Source of the DNA: a virus
DNA: 58,887 nucleotides
Direction: 5' to 3' (one strand)
Virus record (IMG/VR): IMGVR_UViG_3300042900_000355
Location: 1-58,887 of that record
A program made the translations under genes and the position numbers. Every line of letters begins with the position of its first letter. The stretch's first letter is position 1. Positions 39,670-47,700 of the stretch are shown here, in pieces. Below the pieces are notes generated by a model. The model worked only from the letters and a program-made list of their open reading frames with translations. It did no database searches and was not told where the DNA came from.

Positions 39670-40466
39670 GCAAGCCAATGCTGATAGAAGTTTTCAGCAA
39701 TGATTTCTTGTCCGGCAGCACTAGAATGATAGCCAGGATCTTCACCCTTAAAAGGATTGTTACCGCATATGGCCTGAGGCGAGCGTGTGTCATCTAAATT
39801 AATGTAGTGATCAGGCACAAGAGCAGGAAATGCTTCGCGCCACTGATTGACATTGGCAGGATCAAAGGGCCATAGTAAGTTGGGCAGCACCAAGAACTGG
39901 ATGTCTTCTAAGAACATGGTGATCACACCTTCGCGTATCATCCACTCGTCCTGTTGTTTTTTCCAAGCATTGTCATAGATTGAATCAATCCAATGCCTCA
40001 CACCCGTTTGCGCTTGTTTAGTAATGCGACCCATTCTATACGGATGATCAAAGTTTTCAGCTAGTGTAAAGATAGTTTCACAAATCATGTTTGATGACTC
40101 CCGACCATAGTTTACATTGCGTATGCCATCTTCTCTGCGGTAGCCATTGCCCAGTTTTCTATTTTGCAAGTGGCGTTCCAGTGGAGGGTTTTCTCCTGCA
40201 CTAGGTGCTTGTGACCAGTCATAAGGCACAGAGTTGGCGGGGATTTCCATTCTGTCCCAAAAGGTAGGACCAATTATAGCAAAATCTGGACGCTGTCTAC
40301 GAATTTCATCTATTTGAATGCGTATGCCGCCATTTGAACAGCCTTGTCTAGCAAGATTGACCAATTCCCAGCCACCTAGTTTTTCAGCCAGGCGTTCACT
40401 CCAGGCAGTGCCCGGCAAAGTTTGACTCACAGCTGAAAATGAACAGCCTGCTACCATTAATTTCAT
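39657..40466 (-). CDS. SGNH hydrolase-like protein, 269 aa
   Basis: VAGCSFSAVSQTLPGTAWSE gives the nucleophile-Ser block (GCSFS), NLARQGCSNGG block II with Asn and Gly, and EDPGYHSSAAGQEIIAENFY the Asp-x2-His block near the C-terminus. Such DUF6071-like phage proteins are thought to be sugar-ester hydrolases, but this is unproven. It overlaps the PIG-L stop as ATGA. Confidence 0.7.
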   Translation of the reverse strand: MKLMVAGCSFSAVSQTLPGTAWSERLAEKLGGWELVNLARQGCSNGGIRIQIDEIRRQRPDFAIIGPTFWDRMEIPANSVPYDWSQAPSAGENPPLERHLQNRKLGNGYRREDGIRNVNYGRESSNMICETIFTLAENFDHPYRMGRITKQAQTGVRHWIDSIYDNAWKKQQDEWMIREGVITMFLEDIQFLVLPNLLWPFDPANVNQWREAFPALVPDHYINLDDTRSPQAICGNNPFKGEDPGYHSSAAGQEIIAENFYQHWLAHFK

Positions 40467-40978
40467 TGGGGTTCCTTGTAATCGTTTTGATGTGTTATGG
40501 GATGAAAGCCACGCACAATCTCGCCATGCAGTGGTAGTTCATCTATGCTATATGTATCTGGTGGCACAGTGTAGGTCACAGTTCCTTGGCCCGGCGGAGC
40601 AAAAGTAATCACCTGTGGATGATTGGCTACAGCTCGGTAAACCAAGCAATGATGTATGTGTCCATAATCCCCCTGCTTGTCGTGTGTGAGAATCAAGTCG
40701 TAGTTGGCTGCCAACTGTGCGCAGGCTGTTTCTGCATCTAGTGCAGACCAGCATGTGAATCGTTGTTGTTCGTTGTCGTGCCAATGATCTTCAAAGCCCA
40801 AGAACACACAGTTGATTCCACGCTTGTGCCAAAAGTCAGCCAGTTCCTGACCACGAGGATCTTGCTCTGTATAGGTTAAGTATCCAATGGTCCATTTGTG
40901 CTCGGGATGATTGTGTATGAAACTGTAGGCAAATATCACACAGTCATCAGGGTGTGCTACCAAACACAAGGCTTTCAT
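40463..40978 (-). CDS. PIG-L/LmbE-family deacetylase-like protein
   Basis: 171 aa from ATG 40978 (MKALCLVAHPDDCVI; ATGA overlap with the upstream stop). AHPDDC carries the zinc-binding His-x2-Asp-Asp with Cys in place of the usual Glu. DLILTHDKQGDYGHIHHCLV supplies the distal His. The family removes N-acetyl groups from GlcNAc-containing molecules. Works plausibly with the neighbouring SGNH and GT genes on a surface glycan. Confidence 0.82.
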   Translation of the reverse strand: MKALCLVAHPDDCVIFAYSFIHNHPEHKWTIGYLTYTEQDPRGQELADFWHKRGINCVFLGFEDHWHDNEQQRFTCWSALDAETACAQLAANYDLILTHDKQGDYGHIHHCLVYRAVANHPQVITFAPPGQGTVTYTVPPDTYSIDELPLHGEIVRGFHPITHQNDYKEPQ

Positions 40979-41784
40979 AGGATGCCTCGTTCGGCTAACA
41001 ATGTATGATATTGTTGCTGTTGTTCTTTGCTTAGTTGTGACCATGCATTTCTGTGTATGCTTACTGTGAGAGTTTTGGGCTGACTCATTGTGTTAAATTT
41101 TGAATCAAAGATGCCTGTTTCACTGTGACAAAGATTAGCAGGATGAATGCGTGATTGTGGGTGATATCTCTTGTCAAATGTGCGATCTCGGTACCACACA
41201 TAGCCTGAATACAATATGAACTCTGTAAGCCGACCCTGTTGTTGAAAGTAGTCACTAAAGTCTTGGCCAGTTCTGTGTTCTACTTCTTGAATCATTTCTC
41301 TTGTTAAACTGGGTTCAACAAAAAATGGCACACCACCGGGGCCTAACTGTGCTGGCAAATCAATGTCAAACAACTGGTTGGTTATGTTTCGGCTGGCATC
41401 AAATACAGGATAGATTGGCATACTTCCTGTAGCAGCACGCCCGTCTACTATCACTTGATCCAACTCAATTGGTCGCACAAATAGTGTTTTGGCATCTACA
41501 ATCATGCACCAAGCATTCTTACTCTGGGCTGCACCTAATATCTTTAACACTTGTTGACTGACCCAACCGTTGTCACTCCAGGCGCAACCAAATGAAGATC
41601 TTGGAACGATTCTCACATGATCAGCAAATGCACCATACCAGGCAGGATCTACTCGGCTAAGATCATTCACCATTACAAAGATATTTTTCAAGCCGATGTC
41701 TTTACAATATAGCTCAATGCTACGGGCTTGTAGTTTTAGAATGTCAAGTTCGGATTCAAATACAACTGTGCAGATATCAATCAT
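40975..41784 (-). CDS. GT-A-like protein (DUF6492-type), 269 aa
   Basis: ESELDILKLQARSIELYCKD begins a GT-like fold, WVSQQVLKILGAAQSKNAWC leads into MIVDAKTLFVRP, where DAK replaces DxD, and SETGIFDSKF is C-terminal. Related in design to 37737-38621. Acceptor unknown. Confidence 0.62.
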   Translation of the reverse strand: MIDICTVVFESELDILKLQARSIELYCKDIGLKNIFVMVNDLSRVDPAWYGAFADHVRIVPRSSFGCAWSDNGWVSQQVLKILGAAQSKNAWCMIVDAKTLFVRPIELDQVIVDGRAATGSMPIYPVFDASRNITNQLFDIDLPAQLGPGGVPFFVEPSLTREMIQEVEHRTGQDFSDYFQQQGRLTEFILYSGYVWYRDRTFDKRYHPQSRIHPANLCHSETGIFDSKFNTMSQPKTLTVSIHRNAWSQLSKEQQQQYHTLLAERGIL

Positions 41785-41799
41785 GCACTTATGTATGTG

Positions 41800-42315
41800 T
41801 CAATGTCCAGTGGCTGCTAATTCAGCGCCTTTGTTGAATGAGTTTGACCAGGAGGCTGCGCTCTTACGACCCTTTGAGATGCTCCAGTTGTATCCAGCAC
41901 GGTGTCCGGAACAGTCTTTGGTGCATTGTGAACCCATGAAGGTGAGTTCGTCCAGTTGTTCTTCTGTGACATCTTGTTCCCAAACTCTAACATCTTCTCC
42001 ACGGTGCCTGTTCCAAAAGCCTGCACCTGCATCTGTTTGGTCCCAACTGCGGTTGATAACAAATCCACGACTCTTAATGTAGTCGTACATGACTCTAGCA
42101 ATACCTTGACCTTGATACTTTTCATCAACTTGTAAATCTTGTGGATCAAGTGCTCGACCATCCATGTTAAAAATAACATGACCCATTGCATTTCCAAAAT
42201 CATTAAGTGCTTTGACGATTAATTCACCGTCTTTTTCCGCCATAGTAAAAGTAACACCCTCAAATTCTTGTGTAGGATATTTTTTGTATTCAACTATGAA
42301 CTCTTGGGCTCTCAT
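41800..42315 (-). CDS. GNAT acetyltransferase fused to a CTKDCSGH module, capsid-targeting-like N-terminus
   Basis: The N-terminus MRAQEFIVEYKK matches the T4 internal-protein targeting peptide pattern. Residues about 20-110 are a GNAT domain (VDEKYQGQGIARVMYDYIKS is the acetyl-CoA loop). DVTEEQLDEL (Glu118, a possible cleavage site) separates it from a C-terminal module, GSQCTKDCSGHRAGYNW and FNKGAELAATGH. I recall this C-terminal module from many aquatic phages, often in large late proteins. It might be an injected acetyltransferase. Confidence 0.75.
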   Translation of the reverse strand: MRAQEFIVEYKKYPTQEFEGVTFTMAEKDGELIVKALNDFGNAMGHVIFNMDGRALDPQDLQVDEKYQGQGIARVMYDYIKSRGFVINRSWDQTDAGAGFWNRHRGEDVRVWEQDVTEEQLDELTFMGSQCTKDCSGHRAGYNWSISKGRKSAASWSNSFNKGAELAATGH

Positions 42316-44441
42316 TTTTTAGGTTGAACTGCTGTGGGCATGTTGCGATACACACGTTTGGCGGGATCGTACACAGTTTTTAACGGTCCCAGGCCAGCCA
42401 GCTTTTTTACTCTGGCAACCATGTCTTGGTAGTCATCGCCGTAGTCGGCTTCGGGCGGATCACGATAGTCTGCACCCTTTTGTTGCTCGCCTTCGTCCAT
42501 GCCTGATTGTTTATTTCCATGTGGCCATTTGATACCCATGCTCTTGTCCAATTTAGAAGTCAAGTCTTTGTCTAAATGATCAATGTCTTTGGCATATTTG
42601 CCTGGATCATACGGAGCACGCGGTGCTTCGCCACCACCATATGCACCACTGCTACGATGTATGATGCCTGTTTTGGTTTTTTCAACTTCGCCTTCTGTGG
42701 TGCGAGCAGGTAATTTTTTGTAGTTGCTGCCTTTATCCGCCTTGTTAAACTCTCGAGCAACATCTTGACTGATGCCAACTTTCTTGGCAAACTTGGGATT
42801 GTGTGCGGCTGCTGCCATGGTGCGGAATTGTGCTTGGCTTACTGACTTTTCATTGACTTGGTCTTCCGCCATACCTTGTTCTTTTGCAAAGTCCATGTCT
42901 GTTTTTCCAGCATCAATTTTTGCTTTTTCAGCATCAATTTCTTTTTGTTTTTCTGCGTCTAACCAATACTTGTCATTCTTTTCAATGATAGCTTCGGCTT
43001 CATCTTTCTGTAATGTCACTGGCCATTGTTCACCGCGCCATCTAAATTCAGATTTCCCTTGATATGCATTTTTGGCATGCAATATCATAAACTCTACTTT
43101 TTCAGCTTCACTTCCAAAATATTTTTCAACCATCATCTGAATCACACCTGGCACTTTGTTTTGTTGATTTTGTAATGTTTGGAATAACTGATTACCAACT
43201 GCGGTGCTGGCTGCCGCGGCTGCAAACGGACCTATCAATGCTGTTGTTGCTGCGTATGTGCTTATTGCACCTATTCCTATAGGCAAAAAGTCACTAACAA
43301 ATCTAGACGCAGCTCTCATAAAGATTGCCAGCATCGAACTTGGATTAAAGATTTCATCGATCTGTTCAACTTTGCTCCATCCAATTTTTCTACCGTCCGG
43401 TAAAGTTGCTTGCATTGGCCCGTCAATCATTTTAGCCTGTGTAATTTTAGCACCCGGAAACTTGCTCATGACTAGTTGTGCCCATTGCGCTTGTGTGCGA
43501 CCTTTGGCGTCAACTGCTCTTTCCATTCCTTCTGCCATGCCTTCTTGCATGTTCTTTAATAGTTCTTTTGCTTTTTCAACACTAACCATTGGTCTTGGGT
43601 GCTTACCGTCTACTACACTTTGCAAATATTCTTTGCTAAAGCCTTTTGGTGCTTCTGCAGCCGGTTTATTATCAGCAGGTGCTGTCACTGTTGCACTTGG
43701 CTTTAATCCGCCGGTGAAACCACCTTGACCATCAGGAGTAACTCTGGCATTGGCACCACCTGCACCCAGAGCCATGGCACCTGCTAATGCGGCTGAACCC
43801 AATGCGCTTTTCCACCCTTCAGTTAAATCAGTTACACCAAAACCAATATAGCTGTCACCGTGTTCGTCGCCTGATCGAACAACAAATGCGCCGCCCTCTT
43901 CACTTTCAATTTCACCAATTTCCCAACCTTGGCGAGCTAGAGCTTGTTCAACTTGTTGTTGTACAGCATCATCACCATTGTACCACATACGAGCGTACTT
44001 GTGTAGTGTATCTTCTTCACCACTGTCACCGCCATCACCTGGCGCAAATTCATTCAACGAGCCCTCCGCCACACCTTGCTTTTTGTTTAACTCTTTGTTT
44101 AGAATCTTTTCACCATGTTTGGCTACTTTTTCGGGTGTGGTTGCTTTAGCGGTGTATTCTTTCTTGCCAGCGTTTGAATCATTACTACCATCACGACCTG
44201 GAGGTGTTTGTGATTTGTCCATTTCCATCACACCTTCCGACTTGTTGCCATAGTTGTCTGCACCTTTTTTACGGCACTGAACCAAGCGTCCTGATGCATA
44301 GGCTGACGGCCAAACTTTAGCACTTGCTTTGACCTTGTAGTAGCAGGCATCTTTCTTTTCCGCCAGGATCAAGTCTGAAAAACTAATGCCACCGCATTCG
44401 GGACACAGTTGTGGGGATTCGTATAAGTCGTGTATGATCAT
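42312..44441 (-). CDS. Modular late protein with putative prohead-protease sites, 709 aa
   Basis: Short modules are separated by repeated [VLM]-x-E-[GD] strings. The N-terminus MIIHDLYESPQL is targeting-like, followed by CPECGG (zinc knuckle), then the YYKVKASAKVWPSAYASGRL module (34-53), GVAEG (Glu126), LTEGWKSAL (Glu208) before a hydrophobic span (213-228), GMAEG (Glu304), a long hydrophobic region (369-415), GMAED (Glu526), the AAAAHNPKFAKKVGISQDVA module (543-562), GMDEG (Glu650), and the tail LAGLGPLKTVYDPAKRVYRN. The regular placement suggests a packaged polyprotein cut by the phage head protease. Coupled as ATGA to both neighbours. No enzymatic domain identified. Confidence 0.75.
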   Translation of the reverse strand: MIIHDLYESPQLCPECGGISFSDLILAEKKDACYYKVKASAKVWPSAYASGRLVQCRKKGADNYGNKSEGVMEMDKSQTPPGRDGSNDSNAGKKEYTAKATTPEKVAKHGEKILNKELNKKQGVAEGSLNEFAPGDGGDSGEEDTLHKYARMWYNGDDAVQQQVEQALARQGWEIGEIESEEGGAFVVRSGDEHGDSYIGFGVTDLTEGWKSALGSAALAGAMALGAGGANARVTPDGQGGFTGGLKPSATVTAPADNKPAAEAPKGFSKEYLQSVVDGKHPRPMVSVEKAKELLKNMQEGMAEGMERAVDAKGRTQAQWAQLVMSKFPGAKITQAKMIDGPMQATLPDGRKIGWSKVEQIDEIFNPSSMLAIFMRAASRFVSDFLPIGIGAISTYAATTALIGPFAAAAASTAVGNQLFQTLQNQQNKVPGVIQMMVEKYFGSEAEKVEFMILHAKNAYQGKSEFRWRGEQWPVTLQKDEAEAIIEKNDKYWLDAEKQKEIDAEKAKIDAGKTDMDFAKEQGMAEDQVNEKSVSQAQFRTMAAAAHNPKFAKKVGISQDVAREFNKADKGSNYKKLPARTTEGEVEKTKTGIIHRSSGAYGGGEAPRAPYDPGKYAKDIDHLDKDLTSKLDKSMGIKWPHGNKQSGMDEGEQQKGADYRDPPEADYGDDYQDMVARVKKLAGLGPLKTVYDPAKRVYRNMPTAVQPKK

Positions 44442-44791
44442 TTCTTTTTAGTGGCCACGTTGATGGCCTTTCCTGTGCGGTTGGGGTTGGGATCTTCTCT
44501 GCGCTTTCTTCTGGCTGCTGACGCACGACCTTTTTTGCCCAGAGCATGTGCCTTGCTCTGTGGCAAACACTTGGGCTTGCCTTCTTTTTCACTGCCTCTA
44601 GCACAGTCGCCACGGATTTTGCCATCGGGCCCAAATCTCACCCACTTGTCTTTGAACCAATCACGAAGATTTTCTTCCAACTCAGTTTCGCTCACAGGCA
44701 CACAATTGGGCACCTGACGACCACCTTTGTTTTTCATGCCTGCTTGGCGATAACCGTCCCAGCAGGCTTCGAGAATTTCTTTATATCTCAT
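44438..44791 (-). CDS. DUF5872-like basic late protein, 117 aa
   Basis: MRYKEILEACWDGYRQAG starts with the targeting-like MRYKEILE, with a possible cut after Glu8. The body is the conserved DUF5872-type sequence (KDKWVRFGPDGKIRGDCARG; then KPKCLPQSKAHALGKKGRAS) with conserved Cys residues and a strongly basic C-terminus. I recall it from many aquatic phages, often as part of larger proteins. It probably binds DNA inside the capsid (inference). The ATG follows AATAAATA and seven bases, without a Shine-Dalgarno. Confidence 0.78.
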   Translation of the reverse strand: MRYKEILEACWDGYRQAGMKNKGGRQVPNCVPVSETELEENLRDWFKDKWVRFGPDGKIRGDCARGSEKEGKPKCLPQSKAHALGKKGRASAARRKRREDPNPNRTGKAINVATKKK

Positions 44792-44797
44792 GATTGT

Positions 44798-47700
44798 TTA
44801 TTTATTGCGTTTGGCTTTAGCCCGTCCAGCCTTCATGTTGGCCATCCAATGTGCCAATTGTCCTTTGCGACCGCCTTGTTTGGCCACTTTACGCAGGGTG
44901 CCAACTGATGCTTTGGTGGGCACACCGTATCTTTTTGAGTCGCCTTTGTCCTGCGGATTCCGACCATCCGCAAAGTTTTCATTCTCAATACTTTTGCCAC
45001 CGCTGTCGCCTACGCCCAGATACTTTATAGCATATTCTCGGGCACGTTGCTGGCCTTCAGGAGTGTATGCTTTGTCAAGAGCATCCCATCCGCGCAACAC
45101 AATCCATTTTTCTTGCGCCTCGTCCCATTCCATATAGCTGCTGACGTTTACTAAGTCTTTAATCTCAGCTGGGAATTTGTTATGTCTAGTGGCATTGAAG
45201 TCATGCCCAATATTGGGAGGAGAATCATGACTGCCCCTAGCATCTATGTATTTTTGAGTTTTTACATCATACACATAAGCATGAGTCAGGGACCAATTTT
45301 GATGATTGTATTGTATATCCTGTTGCCGTGCCGGGTCGAGTTCATCGAACTCGTCAGGTTCTATATACATGTCTGGCATAGAATCAAAAAATTCATAGAC
45401 AAATCCTAATGGAAATCTTTGAGGATCCATTTTGTGTATTGTAAGTGCTAACACTGCACATTCACCTTGCATGTACTGAGCTTGTGCAATGGCCCGCTCA
45501 TCTGATTCAACAATAAATTCATTTGCTTCTGCAAGTTCTTCTTTGCCCAAGAATGTTTGAGCAAACAACTGACACTCGCCCCATAGTTTATCATTTTCTG
45601 TCACATACACACGGAAGTCAGCGTCTCGATCGTCATGCTGTGTGGGGTCTTGATAGCCTGCATACACCTTGTGTATGCCCACAGAGTTCAGTAGGTCTTT
45701 GCAACTTTCACCGTGGCGTTCTTCCATGGGTGAGTTGCAGGGACTGCAAGTGGTCACAACAATTGAACCGTCGGGTATCTCACCTATGCTTTTTCTATAC
45801 TTGTCTATGGCCACTCGTTCAGCATGGCGGCGTGTGCCATCTCGGGCAGGCAAGTTGATGCCGTAGATCATTCTGTTGTCAGGGTCAATCACACAGGCAG
45901 CAACTTGTCCATAGCGTTCAGGATCTCGCTGTTGACCTTGCACTACCATGCGGCAGCATTTGGCCAGCACACGATCTAGCTTGGGTCTATCATGCAGTTC
46001 ATAGTCGCCGGCTGACTCTGCTAGGCCTTCTGTCATGATCGGAACAACTTCAATTTGTACCAAGTCTGTATTTGGCGCATTACTTCTTATCCATTGTAAG
46101 GCAATACCATTGGCATCTGACTGCGAATTACCAATGCCGCTGAATCTATACAATTCTTCACCAGTGTCAACATTCATTACTTTCCAGGCACCAGAGAATG
46201 TGCCAGGTGTGGCTCGTTGTCGTGCAAGGTCTGCTGTGCTCCCAGGATAGACCACCTCCACATCTGGCTCGACATCAATTATACCACCCGATGCTGCGTC
46301 AGTGCTACCGGCAGTTTGCCGAGTTCTTACTTCAAAGTCATTGGGATTATAGCCGTTTTGGCTTAGCCACGTTCTTGCTTCTGTTTCAGCAGCACCGCGA
46401 TTTGTGAACTCAGGATTGTAGTAAACTTGGTTATTGCTTCTACTAGCCACTTCCCATGGTCCTGGTCCAGTTGGTCTTAGAGGGTTCACATCTGTTTGTA
46501 CTGTGTCTGCAGGCTGGTCCCATTGTTCAGTATCCACCACCATGTAGTCAGCAGGAACTACATTGTTTCTAGCAGCCCATGCTTGGAGAATATATCTGCC
46601 TTGTGCCTGCTCTGCTGGATTGCCCATGTTGAATCTAAACAGATATTCAGGTCGTCGACCACTTCGTCCATACAAGGCTGGATCTGAGCGTGGCACAACA
46701 GCATAGCGACCATTGGGATCGTTAGGTCTACCGCTTTGGCTTCTGTCAGTATTTGGTCCGTACACAATGTTTTCGTCACCAGGATGTGCTTCTTCCCACT
46801 GCTGTAATACTGTGTATGCATCTTGGTAATTAACAGCATTAAATCTATAAATGATTTCATTAGTATCTGAATTCTTCAAAAACCAGTTACCGTCAGGATT
46901 ACTTGGGCGGCCGTTCAAAGTTGGCACAGTTGCTTCTTCATACGGACGCACAGGCTCGGCAACAATGGATTGTCGGGTGTTAGCCCAAGACGGATAGCCA
47001 TCGTCACCCAAGGCTTTTTCAATAGCTTCTTTTTTACTTGACGCAACAACTTCTACACTGGCATAACTATTGCCAGGATTGGAAACACGCCACCACATCT
47101 TTTCACCGCTTGTTTCGCCGCGTTTTTCTTTGCGTTGTAGTTGTGCTTGTTTCACAAAACTACGCAAGGCTGCCCGGGGAATCTTGCCAGCAACATAATC
47201 AGCAAAGTATTTGATGGTGTCTGAGCCCTTTTGGTCCTGTGTCAATAGTTTGTACAGTTTCTTTTGGTATTCTTCCCGGTATGCGTCAGGGTTGAGTGCC
47301 GCACTCATGGCCACTGTAAAACGCAACAGAGTGTTTTCAATTTGGCTAAAGTTTTCATCCAACCAGTCACCACCAGGTGAACGGAATTCAATGTGTCCGT
47401 CCTTGGTATTGATTGATGTGTACTTATCTGTGTAGCCTCCGTGAATGGCCTTGGAAGCCAGTTCACCCATTTGGCCTTTCATCTTATCCAACAACTGCTG
47501 TGCTTCTTCGGGCCGTTGTCGTACACGATCACGCACTTTGCCCAGAGCAGATTTGGCGTAGGTATTTGATGCACGACCAAACAAGTCTAACACATACTCG
47601 TCACCTAATAATAAAGCCAACTTCACAAAGTCCAAGCGGTCTTTACTGTATTCAGGCACAGAAATGTTAATGTGCAGGCCAGTGGACTGATTGGTATAAA

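Noticed and set aside
43204-43728. 174-aa hydrophobic open frame on the plus strand
   Set aside because: It mirrors the Ala-rich and hydrophobic codons of the 709-aa protein; a shadow frame.
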